Shown piece by piece: positions 21,726-32,009 of a stretch of DNA of 64,000 nt (position 1 is its first letter; every line of letters starts with the position of its first letter). Origin of the DNA: Madurella fahalii (Eukaryota > Ascomycota > Sordariomycetes > Sordariales); contig CM056876.1 in assembly GCA_029876055.1 (NCBI GenBank), forward strand, positions 5,270,001 through 5,334,000, written 5' to 3'. Under the pieces are notes generated by a model. It was not told the origin of the DNA. It saw only the letters and a list, made by a program, of their open reading frames with translations, and did no database searches. The translations under genes were made by a program, and so were the position numbers.

Positions 21726-24471
21726 CGGATCCTGTAGCCGTAGTGGAGGCAGCCAGCCTGACATGTCCCGGGCTATGGAGAACGGGACCCAATTCTTGAT
21801 TCCACAGTGCGCAATACCGAGACGGACATGGGCCTCTACAGCCGCGTTGAGCGACCGTCTTTTGTTCAATACGCCCACTGTGGATGAACGGCGTCGGATA
21901 CGACTCTAGTCGCTACGGGACGTTACGGAGGTTTGCTTCTAGGGCGCTTCTAGAAAGATTAGAGGAAAGCCTCCGCCATCAATAAGGGGTGCCGGATGAC
22001 GGCGAGGACTCGCGCGTGACTAATGTTATCTTATCTCTTGGTATTCCCGTGAAGGATACCGAAGGCGTCGTGGGAAATGAGTCCCATCGACAAAAGTTTT
22101 TGACTGGCGTATGGGGTAGCCCCTGAAAATTGTTGCTCAAGACATGGAGGCTTGGCGAGGCAGGACGGTCCACTGAAACACCACAGCCCGCCTCGCTCTG
22201 AGGATGCAACCTCGATTGCCCGGCATAGAGGACTTCGTGGAGGGATCGCAATGGTCTCTTCACATAGGGGAATCTCACACTGCCCGAGACTTCGATCTGG
22301 ATCGTTGGTCCTGGTGAAAAATAAGGGAAGGGTGAAAGTACCCCACAGACCTACCCGGAAAGGCAATATCAGATGTGGGGAAGCCCTATAGTGTACCACT
22401 TCCCGCTCCCCTGCTTCTCCCTTCGAGAGCTTCCCTGTCGCGGCCCGCGTCTGTTTGCTCCCAGCGCCCCGCTCTCAAGCCAGAAAGTGCTCGGTGCAAG
22501 ACTGCACCCCGTCTGCAGCACCTTGGACCGTTCGGCAGAAGTGCAGCTCCGGCGCAGATGAACGGGAACGAAGGCCCGAATCGGCGAGACAGCTTCCCCG
22601 ACCGCCCACCCAGCTGTTGCAGTACACGTGCGCCGGGTGACGCTGGGAAATCGCCAATGCTACCTTGCAAGTGATGATCCGCAATGGCCTTGCCGAGAGC
22701 GAGCTGTGTTCCGTCTTCGCAAGCTGACAACGTTGGTTAACCGCCCACTGTGAGCATGTCGATCAAGTGAAGAACCTCGAACCCAAGGCCTGCGGGGCCG
22801 GCGCGTCTCACAGGCTAACGTTAGGTGCCTCGTAGCGAGCCGAAAGCGTCCGACGCGACACGCTAGAGCGTCGGCGCAATCCTTTGAACACAAGAGAAGT
22901 TGTATCTCAGCACCAACTGCTTGCGGCACAGATGTCGGACTGCTGGGGGTGGAAGAGGCTCAGTCTGAGACGTGCCGCAACTGAATAATCCGTCAACGGT
23001 GGCTGACGGGCTGACATCACTCCCATCACACACTGGATTGCGGGGCGACGAGGCTCTTGACAGGCCGATTCCTTCTCAGCCCTATCTACCGCTGTGCGTG
23101 CGTGAAGTCGCAGAATCCCTTTGGCGGCGACCGCAATCCAATACAGGAGGACGCGGCTTGGCTGGGTCTCCACATGGACAGCCACTACCGCCCTTCCTGC
23201 GTCAAGGCTAGGACCGCTCCTGTATCAGGCGTGATGTGATATGTAGTGTACTGTACCTGCAGAACATGCAGCAGCATACCCCGGCTACCTACACTTAGTT
23301 CAAACTCAAGATTTGTCGATAAAGCGTGGCCGCCACCGCCTGCGGCTGGGCAAAGGGAAGACGCCAAAGGACCAAAGGCCGCAAGACGCTTCCAGCTTTC
23401 ATTTCCGTCAGCAAGGACCTGCCCGAGACAGATTTCCGCATCCACCACGGACCAGGGACCAGGGGGCTTACTACCGCTGATGTGGGGAGCAAATGGCGTT
23501 AATCAATTGTCGAAGGTCGATGGCGGCGTGCTAGGTAGCCCTTAACAAAAAAAAAAAAGAAAAGAAATTGAATTTGGGCCCGTGAAAAAGACGGCTAGAG
23601 GAGAACACACACAAAAACCATTTATAGTTGAGCCCGACGCAGCGTACTAGTATAGAAAGTGTTCGATATTAGAAACGACCGATTTGGGCCGTCGCCCCCA
23701 ATAAGCCAAAAGAGGAACGAGGCAAGCTGCTGGGGTGGGAAGGGGGGCAAGGTACCCAGGTAACAGTACTTTACCTGGTCTTTGCACCTATTCGCGCTCC
23801 ACGCCATTTGCCAATCAGAAAGGAGGCAAGCCTAGGCTAGCCGGGCGGGTTGAGACCAGAGAAAGGCACACGGGCACACGGACCCTTCCTCGCAGGCCCT
23901 TTGCCTGCTGGGTCGCCTGCTGGTCGCCTGCACCCGCCGCGCCTTTGAACTTGACCTCCCTTGACCCAAGCGCCGCTGCAGCTCTCCCCAGAAACCACCC
24001 GACAAGAACCCGCACCCGTCCCCGTCCATTTTCCGGTCTACTTTCCGTGGTTTTCTCCTGCACCCCTCGCCCTGGCCGATTGACTGTTGGGACACCGCAC
24101 GTCGCTCGTCCGATAACCACCCGCTCCAGCCGCGCAGCTCACCAACACCAACCCCCCCCCCCCCCGGACCCGTTCCCAGAGAAATTCGACTGCCGATCCC
24201 CACTCACCCACAGGGGCGCTCTCCCATTCACCGCAGGCGTGCCTCTTGTTTTTTGACGTCCGGACGACGACCTCTGCCGCCTCCGGGATCCCCCTTCCAC
24301 AGCTCCGCGAATCCGACCGGCAGCTCCTCTCTGTTTGCCGAGCGACCCCATAATTCGTCATCCCAAGAGCTTCATTGCCTCGCTGGGGAGCCGCAGCTCA
24401 ATCACGACGACTACGAGCCGCTGTGGTCCGACGTTCGTGTCGCCTCGCACTCTTTCAGTCCAGCCGCCGAG
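21726..24471. other. 2.7-kb intergenic region and ras1 leader
   Basis: No gene supported between the CinA-like gene and ras1. Short open frames overlap on both strands. An A-run occurs at about 23546-23558. From ~23800 the sequence is pyrimidine- and C-rich (C14 at 24152-24165), consistent with a long promoter/leader for ras1. No transposon ends or strong repeats were seen. Confidence 0.55.
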
Positions 24472-25346
24472 ATGGCCTCCAAGGTCTGTTGCAATTCTGC
24501 CCGGCCGAGAACAGCGTCGCATGGGTCACCGAGCCCGTGCGCGCCATCACCCAGGGCAATCTTTGTCGCTGATGCCGTGTCTGCCCGCAGTTTACGAGAG
24601 AATACAAGCTGGTGGTGGTCGGAGGTGGTGGCGTCGGCAAATCTTGCCTCACAATCCAGCTAATCCAATCCCATTTCGTGGATGAGTATGATCCGACTAT
24701 CGAGGGTGCGCAATGCTGTGCTTTTTGCATCGGTCGGCGACGATTGGCTAACCACGTATTGTCAGACTCGTACCGGAAGCAGTGCATCGTTGACGACGAG
24801 GTGGCGCTGCTCGATGTACTAGACACCGCGGGCCAGGAAGAGTACTCGGCCATGCGGGAGCAGTACATGCGCACGGGCGAGGGCTTCCTCCTCGTCTACT
24901 CGATCACATCGCGGGAGAGCTTTGACGAGATCAGGACTTTCCAGCAGCAGATCCTCAGGGTCAAGGACAAGGATGCGTTCCCCATGGTGGTCGTCGGAAA
25001 CAAGCTCGACTTGAACAACGAGCGCAAGGTCTCGGCTGAAGGTACGTCAAAGCCACCTACAACGGAACCTACTTTTCCGTGCGCTAACACACAGCCACTT
25101 ATAGAGGGCAAGATGCTTGCCGACGAGTTCAAGTGCAAGTTCCTCGAAACGTCGGCCAAGACAAACACGAACGTGGAGAATGCCTTCTTTGAGGTCGTCC
25201 GGGCGATTAGGCGATACAATCGCGAGATGCAGGGGGGCCCTTCTCCCGGGAGCGGCCTCTCGCATAACAGCGCCGCCATGGGTAAGATGGACATGGCCGA
25301 CGAAGACACACAGGCTGGCTGTTGCTCCAAGTGCGTCTTGATGTGA
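24472..25346 (+). CDS. ras1: Ras1 small GTPase
   Basis: Four exons: 24472-24483 (MASK only), 24591-24705, 24766-25041 and 25105-25346 (214 aa). All G boxes are present: GGGGVGKS (15-22), effector loop YDPTIEDSYRKQ, DTAGQEEYSAMREQYMRTG, NKLD and ETSAK. The C-terminus is CCSKCVLM, so Cys211 is the farnesylated CaaX cysteine and Cys207/208 are likely palmitoylated. The DEYDPTIEDSYRKQ effector loop and the REYKLVVVGGGG start fit the fungal Ras1 type and not Ras2 or Krev-1. Ras1 acts at the plasma membrane upstream of adenylate cyclase and MAPK modules in growth and morphogenesis. The 12-nt first coding exon followed by a 107-bp intron is typical of fungal ras genes. Confidence 0.95.
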
Positions 25347-25392
25347 GAGGGCTCACAATGGTTCGACGCCGAGTGCCCATGGGAAGAGGGGA

Positions 25393-25408
25393 GGGGGGGG
25401 GGGGGGGG
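25393..25408 (+). repeat. G16 homopolymer in the ras1 3' flank
   Basis: A run of 16 G, preceded by GGGAAGAGGGGA, begins about 45 bp after the ras1 stop. Such a run could fold as an RNA G-quadruplex if transcribed. Run length may be an assembly artefact. Confidence 0.8.
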
Positions 25409-26715
25409 TCGGCGCAATAACGCATTGCCGGGATGAATCAAGAGTTGACGAGGGGTGATCTTGTACATGATCGGTGACGGTGGGGTGCCGGGAATGATTG
25501 GTGGTTGCGACACACGAGTCGGGCAGGACATGTGCATCTGGTTGGGAATTGGTCGCTGCCCGAACAGGTCGCGGGCTCGACGGTTGTTTAGCGTCTCTGG
25601 GGGCAAATTCAACAACAGGTCTGCTGCTCTCGGACGCGGCATACTTTGATGGTCTGTCCTCTGGAGCAACGCGAACGGGGCCGGCGGAGGCGGCTTGTCT
25701 TCGTACCCACATTGCGGTCTTCTCTTTGGGAGTTTTCTTTTTTTTTTTTTTTTGAACTAAACATGGGTTCCTGTATTGTTGCTCTCAAACATTGTAATTC
25801 TTTTCATCTCTTGTCCCGCGGCGGTGGTTCGGTCAAAAGGTCTCGTATCTGTGTTTCTCAGCCATGGCAGAGGCCACATCCCCTTGACTTCGAATCGGAT
25901 CGAGTATTTGCTTCGTAACACGAAGACTTACAGCGATTGGACATGGAGACACGCAAGGCCGGGCTAAAAGGGGATGAAGCGTGCCGGAAGCTCCGAGCAT
26001 GCAGGCTATGAGTTTCCATGTAGAACAAAGGGGGGTTTTGGAATCCCGTGAGAAACTCTCCGAGCCAGCAGGACGTGCATTCGCTAGCCCGAGCTGTACA
26101 ACACCATGCATCAGATCTTCTCACAGCTCGGGTACACTGCGTATTATGGCTCCACAGCATCTCAGCTTCTAGAAATACCGCGGCTGCATGCTCGCCGGCA
26201 CGAGTTGGGTTACATCAGATCCCAGCCACATAAGCAATCAATTCCCATACCACCCAACACTACCGTCCCTCGAGTCAGCACACGCTGCCTCGACCCGTCC
26301 CCGTGTAACGGAGAATCCGGAAACGCAGCGGTTTCTAGAAACCGCCATAGGAGGGCCCAAGCCCGCCATCAGCTGCCTTGTTAGAACAGGGCGGCCGAGC
26401 TTAGTCTCGAGAAGCGGGCACCGTTGGAGTCTGCAGTCAGCAGGCGCAGGTTGCCGAGCGAAAGGCACAGTAGCAATGCCCGTTATTTTCGTACAGCGTA
26501 CAATGACACTAGTTTCCTTTGGCTGACTCTGATGGAGCGGACAGCCCGATCCCCACCAACCTCGGCCGATCGGCATTCTCCCCAATCGGCCGGCCGGGCC
26601 ACGGCTAGGACCGGGCACGGAACTCCCAGCCCGACCGGTGGCTGACCTAGCCCCACCCGCGCCGACAACACCCAGGGGCCGACTCCCGCTCTTCCGAAGG
26701 ACTCCGCATCACAAT

Positions 26716-26722
26716 TATAAAG
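26716..26722 (+). promoter_or_regulatory. TATA box of the OTU-like gene
   Basis: TATAAAG 49 bp before the ATG at 26771, a normal TATA-to-start distance for a short leader. Confidence 0.5.
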
Positions 26723-26770
26723 TCGCTGCGACACCGCGGGGGGATCGCCATTCGGTCGGCAACAAAACAA

Positions 26771-27481
26771 ATGAAAGATCCCTTGCCGGAACTCACAATG
26801 CCAACTTCACAAGCCGACTCCTCTCCGTCGGACAAGGAGGAGGAAGATGGGCACTCCGGCGTCCGCCTGCGCGTCTCACACGCAACCGACATCCTCCTCG
26901 ACCCCGTCCGATCCACGGCACCCCGATACACCGCCTACCGGCACGCCCGCGCCCGCTTCTGGGAGGCCTTCCCCGGGGGCCGGTACACGCGCCTCCCGAC
27001 GCCGGGCACCAACCTCGAGTGCGGCTTCCACGCGCTGCGCCTGTCGATGCGGCACCAGCTGCCGTCGCTGGCGCCGCCGACGCTGGGTGAGCTGCGGGAC
27101 GTCTTCCGGGGGGAAGTGGTGGCGGGGAGGAACGAGGGCGCGGCGATGGACAACGGGACGTACTTCACGGCCGACCAGCTGTCGGCCGTGTTCAGCGAGT
27201 GGGGGCGCCGGCGCCCGGGGCTGGGCCTGAGGTGCCAGCTGGGCTACGTCAGTGACGGGGCCGGGGATGATGACTACGATGGGGTGCCGGTCATGATGAA
27301 CACGCCCCAGGTGGATACCGCCGAGGAGGGCGGTTTGGAGCAGGGGATTGCGAGGGTCTGGGTGTACAATGACGGGTGGTCGTTGAGGGGCGGCGTGGGG
27401 CATTTTGAGGGGATAAGAAGGCCTACCCCCCAAGAGGTGCAAAGGGAGAACCCCAGAGGAGGAGGAGACGAGACGGTATGA
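26771..27481 (+). CDS. Putative OTU-like cysteine protease (divergent)
   Basis: Single exon, 236 aa; a second ATG nine codons in is also possible. The segment PGTNLECGFHALRLSM (Cys84) resembles the nucleophile helix of OTU deubiquitinases (their D-G-N-C-x-F-x-A), and the late VWVYNDGW...VGHFEGI (His211) resembles the OTU histidine strand. Between them TADQLSAVFSEWG fits an OTU helix. The N-terminal ~30 residues are acidic and disordered. If right, the enzyme would remove ubiquitin, but no conserved Asp/Asn third residue can be assigned by eye and substrates are unknown. GC content at third positions matches neighbouring genes, which supports a real gene. Confidence 0.65.
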   Translation: MKDPLPELTMPTSQADSSPSDKEEEDGHSGVRLRVSHATDILLDPVRSTAPRYTAYRHARARFWEAFPGGRYTRLPTPGTNLECGFHALRLSMRHQLPSLAPPTLGELRDVFRGEVVAGRNEGAAMDNGTYFTADQLSAVFSEWGRRRPGLGLRCQLGYVSDGAGDDDYDGVPVMMNTPQVDTAEEGGLEQGIARVWVYNDGWSLRGGVGHFEGIRRPTPQEVQRENPRGGGDETV

Positions 27482-29241
27482 CAGAGGTTCAGGGGCCACA
27501 GGTTGGGTTCAAGATGTTGGAAGGAGTGTGGGCGGACGAGAAAAGGGATAACCCGATGTTCTGATAACGCACAGACTTTGCCAAATGAATAATGCCAGAT
27601 ACCCTTCCGCTTGCGAATACTACTATGCACACGCACTGGGAGCACTAGCCGAAAGGCGTTTGTTTTGTTACGGAACTGGCCGCAGGCTGCATATGATCGG
27701 CGGGTTTGATTCCTCCTCCTCCAGTTCTGCACCGTGTTGAAATCCTCCATCGAGCGCAGAATCCCTTAGTTGCCCTAGACGCTCACATGATCAGTAAAGC
27801 GGTTGCCTGGCAGGCGTCCGTGTCGACTTAGCTGACTAGTAGCAGAGTGCTCCCCAGTGGCACTGCTACGACAGCGAGTCTGTGCTCGGATATTGCCCAC
27901 CTAGTAATTCCCCCTCTCGAGATGTGCCTATTTGACACACGTGGATTGCTTGAGCAAGTTTGCCTAATCTTCCTCACAAGAACAAGATCCGCCCCTCGCA
28001 CTCCAAAGTAGAATCATATTAAGGCCATAACGGAAACACGGGGCACGTCAATGCCGGCAGCTTAGACTCACCATCCGGGTCATCCGACTCAGGTCACTTT
28101 AAACAGCTTGTTAGGAAACCTCTAAGAGGGCAGTCTGGAGTAGCTATGCCGGCCTTGAAGTCATTTATCACCGGCATTTCAACTACCCGGGCCGGCAATT
28201 GAGATCTGTAACATGCTCGTGAAGCCGCTCCTCTGACCGTGAAACTCCCAAGTTCTGAAGGTGATATGACGGAGAGACCTCCACCGGCCAAGCTCACTCT
28301 GTTAATGATGATAATTTTGTGCGAGGGGTCCCGTTTTTCCAAGTGAACCGTCCGCTACGAGGTGGCTGGCCTGCTGCGTGTTGTCGAGGACAATACTCTT
28401 ATTGGCCCTGATGGCCAAAATGCAGTCTCATCTCCGTTCCCATCCCAGTCAAGAATCGTCCGTTTTATAAATCCGGTCAGATCAAGAAACATGCCTTGGA
28501 TCCTATGATGGGTTGGGAAATGAGGGGAGAACACAGCAAAGGCATTATGATCTAGAGATGCACCTTCACGGATGTGATTTTATTTTTCCCTCTCTCCCTC
28601 TTCTCCTCTTTATTTTTGAGTAGTAGAACTCTGCAATGGACCCTGCAGCTGTTCAACTGCAAGTAGGAGAAGGGAGGTTAGGACTGGGAGGCAGCCGCAA
28701 TCGCTTTGGCTGTTTTGGGCGGTATACACAGGGCTGTCCACGACCAAGCTCTCGAACCCCGCAGGGTCATGAAAGCACACCGGGCATATTAAGAAAGATA
28801 TCCTGAGCATATCCACTGATTAAACCGACGTGAATGGAGCTAATACTAACTCCTAGGTTTTACTCAGTTCTCGTTTCTAAAACCATCGGTCAAGTCGTCG
28901 AGATGCAGCTTTTGCTGTCATGGGGGGCCGAGAGGCGAAGGACTTAGTCACATTGGGAAATGGAAAGATGTATTAGGGAAGGACTCGGTGATGAGTGGGA
29001 GCCTGACGAGTGGAAACGGACCGATCCAAGCAGTCATCTAGTAGGAGACATAGATCGCTTATGCCGCAAATTCTAGCTAGTATGTCGCCAGAGGAACCGT
29101 GAACCAGCTTAGTCTAGCGAGATTCGTCATACAGACGAATGTCTAAGGATGTCGACAGAACTCAACCCGGTGGAGGTTCGACAAGTGACAAAGCGCCCTC
29201 AACCTTGGCCCTCCAAACCCGGCACGAAGTTGGACGCTTCC
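27482..29241. other. 1.8-kb gene-poor region of lower GC
   Basis: Between a + strand gene and a minus-strand stop. The only open frames are short and lack domains. Base composition looks visibly less GC-rich than flanking coding DNA, but I see no long terminal repeats, target duplications or obvious C-to-T mutated repeat. It may be an eroded relic or plain spacer. Confidence 0.5.
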
Positions 29242-30423
29242 TTATAGTTTAGATGACGAATCCGCCTCGGCATCAATAAGGATAACCAGCTTGCCAAACT
29301 GCTTGCCAGCCTTCATGTCCTCAAACAGCCCTTCGATGCCCTCGAGGTTGTCCAGCCCCTTTACAACCTTGCTCACCACCGGTCTGATATTGTGCTCGCG
29401 CACAAAGTCTACCATGGCGCGGAACTCGGCTTTGGACCCCATCGTCGAGCCCCTCAGCTCAATCTGGTTCAGCGCTGCCTTCATCAACCAGTCCATCTTG
29501 GGCCCAATTGTCATGCCGTAACTCGAAATAACGCCGCCTGGTTTCAGCAACTTGAGCATCCTCGACACCACATCGCCCCCGGCCCCATCCACCACCGCAT
29601 CCAAAAAGGGCCCCTCCTTCGGCAACATGCCCAGCAGCTTCTTCTCCCATCCCTCACTCTTATAATTCACCCCTCCCTTGGCCCCCATCCCGACCGCTCT
29701 CTCAATCTTCCCGTCGTCCCCGGACGTCACAAAGACGTTACACCCCTTCGCAACCGCAAACTGCAGTACCTGCAGCGCCACGCCCCCGCCAATGCCCGTC
29801 ACCAGGATGTTCCTCCCTTTCTCCGCGTTCCCACTCTTAGTAACCAGCGCCCGCCACCCGGTCAGTCCCACAAGCGGCAGCGCGGCCCCTTCCGCCGGCG
29901 TCAGATGCTCCGGCGCGAGGACGACCTCGTCCTCGTCCACGACGACCCACTCCTGCGCGGTCCCCACCTCGGTCCCGACCGACGCGCCGCAGATGCTGAA
30001 CCCCTTGCCGAGGTTCTCGGGGCCGTCCGGGTCCGACTCCCACCCCCGGCAGGGCGTCAGCAGGACGGGCCTGTTGAGGAGAGATTGGGCGAGCGGGGAC
30101 GGGTCCAGACCGAGGGAGACGACAGTGCCGTAGCCATCTGCGAGAAAGGGATGGGTGAAGGAGATGCCCGGGTAGAGGTGCTGGCGGATGAACAGGTCAC
30201 GGTGGTTGAGGGCCGCGGCCGAGAGCTTGACTAGGACTTGTCTCGGGCCGGGCGTGGGTTTGGCGACGTTGTTGAGTTCAAGGCTGGCATAGGTGGGAAA
30301 AGGGCGTTAGTGATGGAATGGAGGGGGGGGGGGGCGGAAGGCTTGGATGGGCGTGGCTCACGGATAGTAGACCTGGCCAGGCTTGCCGCCCTCAATCTTC
30401 TTCACTGTGAGAGCGTACGGCAT
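29242..30423 (-). CDS. MDR-family (zinc-type) alcohol dehydrogenase/quinone reductase with C-terminal SKL
   Basis: Two exons on the minus strand, 30423-30362 and 30283-29242 (367 aa); a 78-bp intron with a G12 run separates them. The GroES-like fold starts near residue 20, with LNHRDLFIRQHLYPG where zinc enzymes carry the catalytic Cys, so the catalytic zinc ligands look absent. The Rossmann fold has LVTGIGGGVALQVLQFA as its NAD(P) loop, and KPGGVISSYG follows. This pattern suits zinc-independent quinone/enoyl reductases of the MDR superfamily. The last three residues, SKL, form a perfect PTS1, so the protein should enter peroxisomes. A CCTCGG element lies 186 bp upstream. The substrate is unknown; an enoyl or aldehyde intermediate of fatty-acid breakdown is a guess. 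Confidence 0.88.
30323..30334. repeat. G12 homopolymer in the MDR-gene intron
   Basis: Twelve G on the + strand (C-run in the transcript), lying inside the 78-bp intron of the dehydrogenase gene. Confidence 0.8.
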
Positions 30424-30834
30424 CTTGACGGCACGGGGTTCGCTAAATGTGATTGTGTAATTGGTGCCTGAGTGCAATTGGGGCGATTTACCTGCACCAG
30501 ACCGTGGACTACCAGAACGGCCGGGATCAGGGCGCTATAAGAGAGTTGCGTCTTCGGGTGCCCGGCCCCCACCTGCCCCCGCACAAGCGGATGCTTATGA
30601 CGCGTTTGCCTCGGTCATTCTGCCGAGCTGCGGCCGGCCAGATTCTCCATCCCCGACTAAACTCGCGGCACAGATTGCCGCAACGCCGGCTTTGAATCCC
30701 GGCCTGACTTCCCCGCGCGCCGGACCTTGCATCGTTGCACCGCTGAGAAACCACATTCTGCACCGGATCAACAGCGTTGTCTGCCCTGGGTATCATGGGA
30801 TCCGAGGATCCAAATTGACAGCTTATTGGTACTT
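30424..30834. other. Short intergenic region (promoter of MDR dehydrogenase, 3' end of KRR1)
   Basis: About 410 bp between two tandem minus-strand genes. It includes CCTCGG at 30609-30614, listed separately. No open frame is supported. Confidence 0.6.
30609..30614. promoter_or_regulatory. Candidate FarA/FarB element before the SKL-tailed dehydrogenase
   Basis: CCTCGG 186 bp upstream of the MDR dehydrogenase start. It is the same hexamer as found twice before FOX2; chance occurrence cannot be excluded. Confidence 0.35.
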
Positions 30835-32009
30835 TCAGTCGTGCATCGTCTTCCTCTTCTTGGTCTTTCCGCTGCTTTCCTCTGGCGGCACAAACTCCCG
30901 TTCCCTCTCCCGTTTCTTCTCCTCTTTCTTCTCCTTGGCCTTCGCTGCCCGCTCCGCCTCGGCCGCCCGCTGCTTGGCCTCCTTCCCGAGGAAGTACTCG
31001 CCGCTTTCGATTTGCATATCTACCTTGCTCTTCTCGGGCGCTGGCGGGAACGGTGTGTACGTCTTCTTGCTCTTGTCCGTGACCTTGAGCGGCTTCCGTC
31101 TCTTGGAGAGAGTGCGTTTCTTGAAGTTGGGAAGGTAGCGGCTCCAGTCTTCGTGTGCCAGCGCTGTCCGACAAGTCAGTATTGGCCTTCTCCGAGATGC
31201 GATTGTGGGCAACACCAACCTGGATCTTTTGCTAACTCCCGCTTGATCCTGTCTCACGGTTAGCGGCCATGCTCGGGCTTTGTGAGGCTGCCAAAACACT
31301 CACATGAGCTCCTTGATCAGATAGATCGGGTGGATGTTCTGCATCGTGTCTTCGACCACTCGCCTGACCTCCTTCAACCCCTTAAACGGCCCCATTACGG
31401 AAACCGTGTTTCCGTGCACCAGGATGTAGGTCTGCGTTAGCAACTCCAGCGCTTTCAATGCTGCTCATTGTTAGCCGGAGCCCTAGTAGGACTGGACGGG
31501 TTTCGCTCACTTGTGCCGTTCTGACCCAATATCCGTTGCCGCCTCTTGACGAACCGCTCCTTGTTCCGCACCATACCCCGGATCTTGATAATGTCGCATG
31601 CCATCCCATCCTCGAGTATCTTGATGGCCTGAGGCGCTGGGACCGACCGTGCCAGCAGCTTGATCAAATCTCGGGCGTTTAGAATCGCAGCAGGATCGAA
31701 CGTCTAAGAGAGGGGTCAGAATCGCATGCAGATGCCGAGCCGGAATCGGCATACCTTTCTCGTCGTCTTGACTGTCATGGACCCCTCGACGAGGTCTAGC
31801 GTCGCATTGATGCCATGCTTGTCAAGGGCTTTGGTAATTAAGGGCCACGAATCCTTGAGGTAGCGCTCGCGGTATTTGGGGAATAGGGTCATGAACGACG
31901 ATTCTTCTAGGAATGGCCCCGACGATTCTTCTTTGGTGAACGGATCGATCTTCCACTTGTCGATATCGTCCGTATCCCAGGGCTTGTCTTTCTTGTGTGT
32001 TGACGGCAT
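30835..32009 (-). CDS. krr1: KRR1 small-subunit processome component (KH domain)
   Basis: Five exons on the minus strand: 32009-31755, 31703-31511, 31460-31304, 31248-31220 (29 nt) and 31163-30835 (320 aa). The N-terminus (WDTDDIDKWKIDPF...PKYRERYLKD) and the KH module (IIKIRGMVRNKERFVKRRQRILGQNG, then LELLTQTYILVHGNTVSVMG) match KRR1. IHPIYLIKELMIKRELAKDPALA is rebuilt exactly by joining the 29-nt exon. The tail is a Lys/Arg/Glu coiled coil typical of nucleolar factors. KRR1 works in the nucleolus in 90S pre-ribosomes for 18S rRNA maturation. Exon 4 ends on the rare donor GTTGGT. Confidence 0.95.

Larger units (their letters stand above)
25347..26770. other. Intergenic region downstream of ras1
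   Basis: Contains the ras1 3' UTR with a G16 run (25393-25408) and a T17 run (25738-25754). No open frame is supported. A TATAAAG box lies at 26716-26722, 49 bp before the next gene. Confidence 0.6.

Noticed and set aside
22760..22830. tRNA B-box-like GGTTCGA on the minus strand
   Set aside because: No matching T-stem, A-box or cloverleaf could be drawn; other GGTTCGA/GGTTCAA hits (for example near 28750, 33450, 46065, 50920) also fail.
29392..30234. 280-codon plus-strand frame opposite the MDR dehydrogenase
   Set aside because: Antisense shadow of a well-supported, spliced dehydrogenase gene; it has no domain of its own.
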